Part shown: one piece after another, positions 55,259 through 64,000 of the stretch
Layout: the number at the start of each line of letters is the position of its first letter
Numbering within the stretch: the stretch's first letter is position 1
Source of the DNA: Hasllibacter halocynthiae
GTDB lineage: Bacteria > Pseudomonadota > Alphaproteobacteria > Rhodobacterales > Rhodobacteraceae
NCBI RefSeq assembly: GCF_003003095.1
Contig: NZ_PVTT01000001.1
Location: 1,178,001 to 1,242,000, forward strand
DNA length: 64,000 bases
Reading direction: 5' to 3'
Made by a program: the position numbers and the translations under genes
The notes under the pieces: model-generated
Told to the model about the DNA's origin: nothing
Seen by the model: the letters and a program-made list of their open reading frames with translations, nothing else
Databases searched by the model: none

Positions 55259-56569
55259 ATGGACATGAGCGCCCGCGCCGTCATGGCGCCCCCGGTTCCC
55301 GCCCGTCCGCTCGACACCGGGCTGGACATGACGACGATGCGCGACCTCGTCCTGAAGACGATCTTCCGCACCAACGTGGACAGCGCGACCGTCCTGGCCA
55401 AGCGCATCTGCATGCCCACCGGCGCCACGCAGGAACTGATCGACCTCTGCCGCGACCAGCAGCTCCTCGAGGCGATGGGGACCCTCGCCGCGGGCAAGGG
55501 GGGCGAGATGACGTATCGCCTCTCCGATCTGGGCAAGAAGCGCGCCGAGGCGGCGTTGGCCCAGTCCGAGTATTTCGGCCCCTTCCCCGTTCCGCTGGAA
55601 AGCTATCGCGAGCAGGTCAAGCGCCAGTCCATCCGGGACGTCGCGATGACCCGCGACAAGTTGGAGGGCGCGATGGGCCACCTGATCCTGCCCCCCGACC
55701 TCATCGACCAGCTCGGGCCAGCCGTCGGGTCCGGCCGCTCGATCCTGATGTACGGCCCGCCGGGAAACGGGAAGTCGTCCATCTCGAACGGCATACGCGA
55801 CGCGATCGGCGAGACGCTCTACGTGCCGCACGCGATCATCTATCAGGGACAGATCATCACGGTCTACGACCCCATCGTGCACACCCCCGTCCCGGCGGCC
55901 GAGGAGGACACGACCTCGATCCGCCGCCGTTCGGGCGGGCATGATCCGCGCTACGTCCATTGCGAGCGGCCGGTGGTCATCACGGGCGGCGAGCTGCGCG
56001 TCGACATGTTGAACCTGACTTACAACCCCGTCGCACGGACCTATCAGGCGCCCCTGCAACTCAAGTCGACTGGCGGCGTCTTCATCATCGACGACCTCGG
56101 CCGCCAGGAGGAGCCGCCCCAGGCCATCGTGAACCGCTGGATCGTCCCCCTGGAGGAAGCGAAGGACATCCTCGCCCTCCAGTCGGGGGAGAAGTTCGAG
56201 GTTCCGTTCGACACGCTCGTGGTGTTCTCCACCAACTTTCATCCGAACGAGATATTCGACGGCGCCGCGCTCCGCCGGATCTTCTACAAGATCAAGATCG
56301 ACGGGCCGGACCGCGACGGGTTCCTGAAGATCTTCTCGCTCGTGGCGAAGAAGAAGGGCGTGCCGATGGACCGCGACGCGATCCTCTACCTCCTGCGCGA
56401 GAAGTACCCGACGATCGACAACAACTTCGCCAACTACCAGCCGATCTTCCTCGTCGATCAGCTCAAGGCGATCTGCGATTTCGAAGGCATCCCCTACCAG
56501 ATGCGCCCCGACCTTCTGGACCGCGCCTGGGCGAACATGTTCGTGAAGGAAGAGAAGATCGCCCACTGA
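55259..56569 (+). CDS. AAA-type P-loop ATPase downstream of the Tad locus
   Basis: A 436-residue cytosolic ATPase. An N-terminal helical/winged-helix-like region (about 20-100) precedes the core. Walker A GPPGNGKS is at 166-173, Walker B VFIIDDLG at 274-281 and a sensor-1-like VVFSTN at 321-326; Arg339/Arg340 may provide the finger. A conserved-looking RYVHCERPVVITGGEL block lies between A and B. CAGGAGG precedes the ATG. Similar ATPases occur at the end of Tad loci in related bacteria, which suggests a role in pilus regulation or an added function; none is proven. Confidence 0.8.
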   Translation: MDMSARAVMAPPVPARPLDTGLDMTTMRDLVLKTIFRTNVDSATVLAKRICMPTGATQELIDLCRDQQLLEAMGTLAAGKGGEMTYRLSDLGKKRAEAALAQSEYFGPFPVPLESYREQVKRQSIRDVAMTRDKLEGAMGHLILPPDLIDQLGPAVGSGRSILMYGPPGNGKSSISNGIRDAIGETLYVPHAIIYQGQIITVYDPIVHTPVPAAEEDTTSIRRRSGGHDPRYVHCERPVVITGGELRVDMLNLTYNPVARTYQAPLQLKSTGGVFIIDDLGRQEEPPQAIVNRWIVPLEEAKDILALQSGEKFEVPFDTLVVFSTNFHPNEIFDGAALRRIFYKIKIDGPDRDGFLKIFSLVAKKKGVPMDRDAILYLLREKYPTIDNNFANYQPIFLVDQLKAICDFEGIPYQMRPDLLDRAWANMFVKEEKIAH

Positions 56570-56619
56570 CGTACGGCCTTCCTGCGGAACGGTCCGGGCG
56601 CAGGCGACGTTGGCAAGCC

Positions 56620-56844
56620 ATGCGCATCCCCATCCTCCTACTGCCGATCCTTCTGGCCGCCTGTGCCAGCGGGCCCTTCGCCTCTGGACCTGGAGGGGGC
56701 GGAAGCGGCGGCGGCGGCCCTGAGGCGAAAGCCAGGCTGCTGATCGACGTGGAGAACCTCGACCTCCACCTCCGGCGGGCACGGATCGAGTTGGAGGTCG
56801 ACGTCGAGCAGCTCGCGCGGATCCTGCAGGCGGCGCGCGGCTAG
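56620..56844 (+). CDS. Small Gly-rich lipoprotein
   Basis: A 74-residue putative lipoprotein. A hydrophobic signal sequence (MRIPILLLPILLAAC, lipobox LAAC, Cys15) is followed by a Gly/Ser linker and an amphipathic helix rich in Asp, Glu and Leu (about 40-70). It begins 51 nt after the AAA ATPase on the same strand. The ribosome-binding site is weak, and no family was recognised. It may act in the periplasm with the Tad machine, by position only. The 202 nt after it hold no gene. Confidence 0.6.
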   Translation: MRIPILLLPILLAACASGPFASGPGGGGSGGGGPEAKARLLIDVENLDLHLRRARIELEVDVEQLARILQAARG

Positions 56845-57046
56845 CCGGGATCGCGGCCTCTCGGAAGGTGGCGGCCTCGCCTGATCGCGCCCTCGCCCGA
56901 GGACGGGCGATCCATCCCGCATGCGCCCGCCTCGACACGCCCAAGCCGCACCCCCCGCCGCATGGCATCGACGACGCCGCCGCGTCATCCGGGTCCATGC
57001 CTCCGCCGCGACTCCAACCCGCGGAGAAAGGCCCTAGTTCGGGTTC

Positions 57047-59482
57047 ATGCTGCCCGAACGCTTCGCAACATGGTTCGCCGACCGGGGCTGGTCGATCCAT
57101 CCCCACCAGCAGGAGATGCTGGAGCGCAAGGACGATCCCGCACTCCTCCTCATCGCGCCGACGGGGGGCGGCAAGACCTTGGCCGGGTTCCTGCCAACCC
57201 TCGTCGAGCTCGAGGACGGCGCGCATGAAGGCATCCACACTATCTACGTCAGCCCGCTGAAGGCGCTGGCCAACGACATCAAGCGCAACCTCGCCACCCC
57301 TATCGCGGAGATGGCCCTGCCCATCCGGGTCGAGGATCGGACCGGCGACACCAGCCAGACCCGGCGCAAGCGCCAGCGTGCGGACCCGCCGCACGTCCTG
57401 CTGACCACGCCCGAGTCCCTCGCCCTGCTGCTGAGCTACGAGGACGCACCGCGCATATTCCGCGGCCTCCGAAGGGTCATCGTGGACGAGATACACGCCC
57501 TCGCCGAGAACAAGCGGGGCGACCAGCTGATGCTGCTCCTCGGGCGGCTGCAGACCCTCGTACCGGGGATGCGACGCGTCGGCCTCTCGGCGACGGTGGA
57601 GGATCCGGAGGCCATGGCCGACAGGCTGCGCTTCCACCCCGACCCCTGCACGATCGTCTTGGCCGACCCCGGCCCAGAGCCCGACATCGCCATGCTGACG
57701 TCCCCCGATCCGCCCCCCTGGGCGGGCGGCGGGGGGCGTTACGCGATCCCGGCCATCCTGGACGAGGTCAGAAGGCACACTACCACGCTCATCTTCCACA
57801 ACACCCGCGCGCAGGCCGAGATCTTCTTCCACGCCCTCTGGCTCGCGAACGAGGACGACCTGCCCATCGGCATCCACCACGGCTCCCTCTCGCGCGAGCA
57901 ACGCCAGAGGGTCGAGGCCGCCATGGCCGAGGGCGAGCTGCGGGCCATCGTCTGCACGGCCTCGCTCGACCTGGGGATCGACTGGGGGGACGTGGACCTC
58001 GTGATCCAGATCGGCGCGCCGAAGAACGTCAAGCGTCTCGTGCAGCGGATCGGACGGGCCAACCACCGCTACAACGCGCCGTCCAAGGCCCTTCTCGTCC
58101 CGGCGAACCGGTTCGAGGTGCTCGAATGCGTCGCCGCCCTCGACGCGGTGCGCGAGCGCGACCTCGACGGCATCCCGCCCGGCCCTGGCGGGCGGGACGT
58201 CCTGTGCCAGCACATCCTCCTGACCGCCGCCGCAGGCCCGTTCGACGCGGATGCCCTCTATGGGGAGGTCCACCGGACGGGCTGCTACACCCACGTCACC
58301 CGGCCCGAGTTCGACGCCTGCCTGCACTTCACCGCGACCGGCGGCTACGCCTTGCGTGCCTACGACCGATACCAGCGCATCCGCGAGATCGCCCCCGGCC
58401 GCTGGGCCCTGCGCGACCCGCGCCAGGCGCGGCGCATCCGCATAAACCTCGGCACGATCATGGACACGGACGTGATGAAGGTCCGGTTGAAGAACCGCCT
58501 CGGCGGCGCCCCGTTGGGCGAGGTCGAGGAAGGGTTCGCCAACTCCCTCGTGCCGGGCGACACGTTCCTGATGGCGGGCCGGGTCGTGCGCTACGTGAAC
58601 ACGCGCGAGCTGACCGTCGAGGTGACGCGGAACCCCTCCAAAGAGCCGCGGATCGCCACCTATATTGGTCTGAAGTTCGCCACCTCGACCGAGCTCGTGG
58701 ATCGCGTCTACGACATCCTGCACCACGGCCACCCGGACCTGCCGGCCCATACCGTCGGCTGGCTGGCCCTGCAGAAGCGCCGCAGCCATCTGCCGACCCG
58801 CGACCGCATCCTGGTCGAGTCCTTCGAGATGGACGCGCGCGAGCACACCGCGATCTACGCCTTCGCGGGGCGCAACGCGATGCAGACGCTCGGCATCCTC
58901 CTGACCAAGCGGATGGAGGAGGCGGGCCTCGACCCGCTCGGCTTCGTCGCGACCGACTATGCCCTCGGCATCTGGGGGCTGGAGCGTCTGCGCGATCCCG
59001 CCCCCCTGTTCACGCTGGAGAACCTGCAGGACGGCCTGGACCGTTGGTTGAACCAGAACCAGCTGATGAAGCGTACCTTCCGCAAGGCGGCGACGATCGC
59101 CGGGCTTCTCGACCGCAACACCGCGCAGGGGCGCCGGTCGGGCCGTCAGGCGACGTTCAGCTCCGACATCCTCTACGACACGCTAATGAAGTACGAGCCG
59201 GACCACCTGATCCTCGACATCACGCGCGAGGAGGCGATGCGCGGCCTCGTCGATTTCGCCCGCATCGAGGAGATGCTGTCGCGGACCGAAGGCCGCGTCG
59301 ACCATGTCGAACTGGATCGCCCCTCGCCCTTCGCGGCCCCCCTCTTCCTCGAGCGAGGCCGCGTGCCCGTCGAGGGCGCGGGCCGCGAGCGCCTCATCAT
59401 GGAAGAAGCCGGCGCGCTTCTCGAGGCGGCAGGCCTCGACCCGTCAGGCGTGCCGGAGAAGCCCTACGCCGATGCGGGCTGA
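57047..59482 (+). CDS. Ligase-associated DEXH-box helicase (Lhr-related)
   Basis: An 811-residue superfamily 2 helicase. Motif I APTGGGKT is at 37-44, motif II DEIH at 147-150 and motif VI QRIGRANHR in the second RecA domain. The Lhr-like C-terminal domains follow (about 420-811). Its family is typically encoded with an ATP-dependent DNA ligase, a beta-CASP exonuclease and the PdeM phosphoesterase in DNA repair clusters. Only PdeM is next to it here (39 nt downstream). A TAGTTC -10-like element lies just before the start. Confidence 0.93.
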   Translation: MLPERFATWFADRGWSIHPHQQEMLERKDDPALLLIAPTGGGKTLAGFLPTLVELEDGAHEGIHTIYVSPLKALANDIKRNLATPIAEMALPIRVEDRTGDTSQTRRKRQRADPPHVLLTTPESLALLLSYEDAPRIFRGLRRVIVDEIHALAENKRGDQLMLLLGRLQTLVPGMRRVGLSATVEDPEAMADRLRFHPDPCTIVLADPGPEPDIAMLTSPDPPPWAGGGGRYAIPAILDEVRRHTTTLIFHNTRAQAEIFFHALWLANEDDLPIGIHHGSLSREQRQRVEAAMAEGELRAIVCTASLDLGIDWGDVDLVIQIGAPKNVKRLVQRIGRANHRYNAPSKALLVPANRFEVLECVAALDAVRERDLDGIPPGPGGRDVLCQHILLTAAAGPFDADALYGEVHRTGCYTHVTRPEFDACLHFTATGGYALRAYDRYQRIREIAPGRWALRDPRQARRIRINLGTIMDTDVMKVRLKNRLGGAPLGEVEEGFANSLVPGDTFLMAGRVVRYVNTRELTVEVTRNPSKEPRIATYIGLKFATSTELVDRVYDILHHGHPDLPAHTVGWLALQKRRSHLPTRDRILVESFEMDAREHTAIYAFAGRNAMQTLGILLTKRMEEAGLDPLGFVATDYALGIWGLERLRDPAPLFTLENLQDGLDRWLNQNQLMKRTFRKAATIAGLLDRNTAQGRRSGRQATFSSDILYDTLMKYEPDHLILDITREEAMRGLVDFARIEEMLSRTEGRVDHVELDRPSPFAAPLFLERGRVPVEGAGRERLIMEEAGALLEAAGLDPSGVPEKPYADAG

Positions 59483-59520
59483 AGCCGTTCCCGCCAGGGG
59501 CCCTTGATCGTGATTTCGGT

Positions 59521-60219
59521 ATGATTCATCTCGTGCCGATGGAACACGTCAGGAACGGCTACGGCTTCGACCTCGCGGGCGCGCGCCTCGTCGCTCTGCC
59601 CTCGGGCGCGCTTCTGTGGCCGGAGCAGTCGATGCTCGTCGTCTCGGACCTCCACCTGGGCAAGTCCGAACGGATGGCCCGCCGCGGCGGGGCCCTCCTG
59701 CCGCCCTACGAGACGCGCGAGACGCTGGACCGCCTGGCGCAGGACGTGGCGCGGCACGATCCGGGCACGGTGGTCTGCCTCGGCGACAGCTTCGACGACC
59801 TTCCGGCGGCCCACGCGCTCCAGGGCGAGGACGTGTTGGCCCTGGGCCGGCTGATGGCGAACCGCCGCTGGGTGTGGGTGGAGGGGAACCACGACCCCGG
59901 CCCCCTGCCCTTCGGCGGCCTGCAGATGGCCGAACTGCCCGTTCGGCAGGTGACGTTCCGGCATATCGCCAAGCCCGGCACCTCGGGTGAGGTGTCCGGC
60001 CACTACCACCCGAAGGCTTCGATCCGGACGCGCGGCGCCGGCGTCTCCCGCGCGTGCTTCCTGATCGATCGGACGCGCGTGGTCATGCCGTCCTTCGGGA
60101 CCTACACGGGCGGCCTTCATGCCCATTCGGACGAACTGACCGCCCTCATGCGCCCCGATGCCCTCGCGGTGCTTCTGGGGCCGGTCCCGCAGCCCATCCC
60201 GATGCCGCGCGGCGCCTGA
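59521..60219 (+). CDS. pdeM: Ligase-associated metallophosphoesterase PdeM
   Basis: A 232-residue calcineurin-like phosphoesterase. Metal-binding motifs are visible in order: VSDLHLGK (Asp, His), GDSFDD, EGNHDPGP and GHYHPKA. PdeM acts with the neighbouring helicase, probably on DNA ends, in repair. ATG at 59521 or 59539 (MEHVRNGYG) can start it; neither has a strong ribosome-binding site. A hairpin follows. Confidence 0.92.
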   Translation: MIHLVPMEHVRNGYGFDLAGARLVALPSGALLWPEQSMLVVSDLHLGKSERMARRGGALLPPYETRETLDRLAQDVARHDPGTVVCLGDSFDDLPAAHALQGEDVLALGRLMANRRWVWVEGNHDPGPLPFGGLQMAELPVRQVTFRHIAKPGTSGEVSGHYHPKASIRTRGAGVSRACFLIDRTRVVMPSFGTYTGGLHAHSDELTALMRPDALAVLLGPVPQPIPMPRGA

Positions 60220-60232
60220 TCCGGCAACGCGC

Positions 60233-60249
60233 CCGGCCCCTGGGGCCGG
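60233..60249 (+). terminator. Compact hairpin after pdeM
   Basis: CCGGCCC and GGGCCGG (60233-60239 with 60243-60249) form a seven-base-pair stem with a three-nt loop. It is not followed by a T run, so termination strength is doubtful. Confidence 0.4.
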
Positions 60250-60315
60250 AACTTAACCCGATCTTCGGAGATGGGTCCCAGAAGGGGAAGCACCGCTGCC
60301 AAGGAGGCGAAACCC

Positions 60316-60384
60316 ATGCCCGCGCTCATCGTTCATATCGGTTTTCTCACCGGCCTCGCCGGAGCCACGCTCGTTCTGATCTGA
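60316..60384 (+). CDS. Possible 22-residue hydrophobic membrane peptide
   Basis: An ATG at 60316 preceded by AAGGAGG at eight-base spacing, the best ribosome-binding site in this region, opens a 22-codon frame (MPALIVHIGFLTGLAGATLV plus two residues, then TGA). The peptide is a single hydrophobic helix with one His. It lies in the gap between pdeM and the MOSC gene. No family is recognised; such single-helix micro-proteins often regulate membrane complexes. It could be an unused frame. Confidence 0.4.
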   Translation: MPALIVHIGFLTGLAGATLVLI

Positions 60385-60394
60385 GGGCCGAGGG

Positions 60395-60994
60395 TCAGCG
60401 GCCCCGTGCGGCCGGCAGGTGCGGCCAAGGGTCCTGGTCGGGAACGTGGAGCACGAGCTCGTCCCCCAGCGCGAGGGTGCCGGGACGCTCGACCCAGGCC
60501 GTGACGCCGCGGCGTCCCCGCGCCGCGCCCTTGAACGCGCCGCCCTTGCCGGGGTGCTCGCCTTCGATCACGCGGGCGGGCAACTGGCAGGGGCGGTTCT
60601 CCATGTCGACGACCAGCGTGGCGCCGTCCGGACCCTGTAGCCGAGACGAGGGCGGAACCTTCGTGAAGTCCGGTATGCCTTCCACCACCATCGTCGCCCC
60701 CATCCAAGCCGGGTCCACCTCATCCAGCTCCATCCCCTCCGCCATCGCCGCCAGCTCCTCGGCGGAGACGACGGAGAGTTGCCGGACATTGGCGATCTCG
60801 GTCCCGAAAGGGTGTTGATCCACCACCCGCCCACACGAAAGGCGCGTGCGTCCGCCGTGGTCCTCGTCTTCGGGGCCGGCGAAGCCGAGCGTCAGGCTGG
60901 CCCTGGGCGCGCTGGCCAGCGCCGCCTCCCGGTCAGGGACGACGCCCAGCCATCTGACGCGGGCGGCGAAGGAGGTGGGGATCAGCGCGGGCAC
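60395..60994 (-). CDS. MOSC-domain protein
   Basis: A 199-residue molybdenum-cofactor-sulfurase C-terminal (MOSC) domain protein, thought to bind sulfur or molybdopterin-like ligands. The start is a GTG at 60994 encoding MPALIPTSFAARVRWLGVVPD, matching the N-terminus of related alphaproteobacterial proteins. No ATG upstream fits. A conserved Cys lies in DMENRPCQLPARVI with GVTAWVERPG following. It is downstream of ftsH on the same strand, but a strong terminator lies only 29 nt before its start, so it needs readthrough or a very short leader. Confidence 0.85.
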   Translation of the reverse strand: MPALIPTSFAARVRWLGVVPDREAALASAPRASLTLGFAGPEDEDHGGRTRLSCGRVVDQHPFGTEIANVRQLSVVSAEELAAMAEGMELDEVDPAWMGATMVVEGIPDFTKVPPSSRLQGPDGATLVVDMENRPCQLPARVIEGEHPGKGGAFKGAARGRRGVTAWVERPGTLALGDELVLHVPDQDPWPHLPAARGR

Positions 60995-61022
60995 GGGGAC
61001 GATCTTGAAGCGGCTGCGGACG

Positions 61023-61066
61023 AAGGAAAAGGGGCCGCCTCCTTTCGGAAGCAGCCCCCTTTCCTT
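61023..61066 (-). terminator. Strong terminator after ftsH, symmetric
   Basis: Arms 61023-61042 and 61047-61066 pair at 17 of 20 positions around a four-nt loop. Transcribed from ftsH, it reads AAGGAAAGGGGGCTGC... then ...GGCCCCTTTTCCTT, with a T run on the minus strand. Its symmetry means it could also stop plus-strand transcription. Confidence 0.85.
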
Positions 61067-61079
61067 CGCGCGATACGGG

Positions 61080-62993
<1,914 letters not shown>

Positions 62994-63070
62994 GGTGTCT
63001 CTCCTTCAGGGGAAGCGGGGGCGGCCGGAAAGGCCGGTCGGAGTGCAATGTAAGGAGAAGGGGCCGGTGT

Positions 63071-64000
63071 TCAACGCGCGAAACCTTCGGAAGACGGATC
63101 GTCGCCGCCCGCGCCGCGCCCCACTACCTCCGGCACCAGCGTCAGGAGGGGGCCGCGCCTGCGGATCACGATCCCGTTGAGCGTCCTCGCCGCCGCGCCC
63201 GCGAGCATGGCCCGGTCCAGCGCCGCGACGTCGCGCCCGCGCGGTGCACGGCCCTCCCGCGTCAACGCCAGCCTCCAGGCGCGGCGGCGGATCGGGGTCG
63301 GCAGGCCCAGGAGCGGCGCCGCCGCGAGGCCCCCGTCGCATCCGGCCCCTTCGAGGCGGCGCGCGGCCTCCGCCTCCTCCAGCGATCGGCGCTCGGCGGC
63401 GAGGGCGGCGACGCGGGCCAACGCGGCGGCGGTTCCCAGCGGCATGCCCGCCAGCGCCCGGCGGGCATGGGTGCGGGCATGGCGCGGATCGTCGTTCGCG
63501 GGGTCCTCGACCCAAGGGATGCCCGCCGCGCGAAGCCAACTGCGCAGCGCCTCGCGGGGGGTGCCCAGCAACGGACGGCGGAAGAGGCCGCAGGGTGAGG
63601 TGTCAGGCATCGCGGAGAGTGCGTCGACGCCCCCGCCGCGCAGCGCCATCAGCACCGTCTCGGCCTGATCGTCCAGCGTGTGCCCCGTCAGGACCGCCGA
63701 GAGGCCCTCGCGCCGTGCCCAGCCACGCAGCAGCCGGAGGCGCGCCGCCCGCGCGGGGCCCTGCCCCGCATCCCGCGGAGGGTCGGCCCAGCGCAGGGTG
63801 GCATGGGCCAGCCCCAGGGCCGCTGCCGCCGCGCCCACGGCACGGGCCTCCGCGGCCGAGGATCGCCGCAGCCCATGGTCCACCGTGGCCGCCCGCGCCG
63901 GGACCCCTTCGAGCGCGGCGAGATGCATGAGCGCGACCGAGTCGCCCCCCCCGGAGACCGCCAGCCCGACGGGTCCATCCTCGGGGACCAGTCGGCGCAG
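63071..64000 (-). CDS. tilS: tRNA(Ile)-lysidine synthase TilS, partial
   Basis: The 309 C-terminal-side residues of TilS are present; the N-terminus lies beyond the window. The PP-loop SGGGDS (near 63940) and the following MHLAALEG helix are included. TilS changes the CAU anticodon wobble C of tRNA-Ile2 to lysidine. The TGHTLDDQAETVLMALRGGG motif marks the family. It is upstream of ftsH on the same strand, the usual tilS-ftsH pair. Confidence 0.95.
   Translation of the reverse strand: MRRLVPEDGPVGLAVSGGGDSVALMHLAALEGVPARAATVDHGLRRSSAAEARAVGAAAAALGLAHATLRWADPPRDAGQGPARAARLRLLRGWARREGLSAVLTGHTLDDQAETVLMALRGGGVDALSAMPDTSPCGLFRRPLLGTPREALRSWLRAAGIPWVEDPANDDPRHARTHARRALAGMPLGTAAALARVAALAAERRSLEEAEAARRLEGAGCDGGLAAAPLLGLPTPIRRRAWRLALTREGRAPRGRDVAALDRAMLAGAAARTLNGIVIRRRGPLLTLVPEVVGRGAGGDDPSSEGFAR

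Noticed and set aside
56845-57046. LexA operator upstream of the helicase (GTTC repeats near 57036)
   Set aside because: The two GTTC words are only two bases apart, not the seven required by the alphaproteobacterial LexA box.
54899-58846. 1,315-codon minus-strand open frame across the prepilin peptidase, AAA ATPase and helicase genes
   Set aside because: It is antisense to three genes with clear motifs, lacks recognisable domains, and arises from third-position GC bias.

Overview
The window is a very GC-rich chromosomal segment with strong G/C preference at third codon positions. It most likely comes from an alphaproteobacterium of the Rhodobacterales (Rhodobacter/Roseobacter group). The signs are the cytochrome aa3 cluster ctaC-ctaB-(small gene)-ctaG-ctaE-SURF1 running straight into thrC and an M16 peptidase, a Tad/Flp pilus locus with an OmpA-type lipoprotein between secretin and TadZ, several HWE/HisKA_2-type histidine kinases, and a CtrA-like box in front of dprA. 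No phage, transposase, integrase, CRISPR array or rRNA was seen. The segment reads as ordinary core chromosome with accessory signalling and surface genes between housekeeping genes.

Layout. 0-6.2 kb: ileS, a DUF3253 protein, a DsbA-like periplasmic protein and an acyl-CoA synthetase. 6.4-11.4 kb: a signalling block with a KaiC-like double ATPase, two stand-alone receivers and two HWE/HisKA_2 kinases (one GAF, one PAS). 11.5-20.4 kb: an ABC exporter, tRNA-Gly(TCC), a possible small RNA, an SRAP-domain protein, an aldo/keto reductase, a royal-jelly/SMP-30-like propeller protein, ychF, a tiny lipoprotein, a threonine-dehydratase-like enzyme, a Pmp3-type membrane protein and trpA. 20.4-25.3 kb: a class III aminotransferase, convergent genes for an FMN (L-lactate type) and an FAD (D-lactate/glycolate type) hydroxyacid oxidase, and an acetyltransferase. 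25.3-32.2 kb: M16 peptidase, thrC, SURF1 and the cytochrome c oxidase genes, all on the minus strand. 32.4-38.1 kb: tldD, dprA, topA.

38.1-43.8 kb: a serralysin-like RTX metalloprotease with a nearly perfect 321-bp tandem duplication; a 3-oxoacid CoA-transferase operon whose A and B subunit genes are separated by a LOV (blue-light) sensor gene; and a lytic transglycosylase. 44.2-56.8 kb: a Tad pilus locus with two Flp-type pilins, CpaB, secretin, OmpA lipoprotein, TadZ, TadA, TadB, TadC, two TPR lipoproteins and a prepilin peptidase, followed by a AAA-type ATPase and a small lipoprotein. 57-60.2 kb: the 'ligase-associated' DEXH helicase and PdeM phosphoesterase, without the ligase or exonuclease. 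60.3-64 kb: a possible 22-residue membrane peptide, a MOSC protein, ftsH and the 3' part of tilS, which runs off the window.

Most noteworthy: (1) the LOV sensor translationally coupled inside the CoA-transferase operon, with Ser where the phospho-accepting His is expected; (2) a full TTAA-N7-TTAAC CtrA-type box just upstream of dprA; (3) an orphan intrinsic terminator that suggests an unannotated small RNA next to tRNA-Gly; (4) very small genes with recognisable ribosome-binding sites; (5) the recent tandem duplication in the RTX protease. No wholly new multi-gene system can be claimed from sequence reading alone. The LOV/CoA-transferase operon and the KaiC/two-kinase block are the best candidates.
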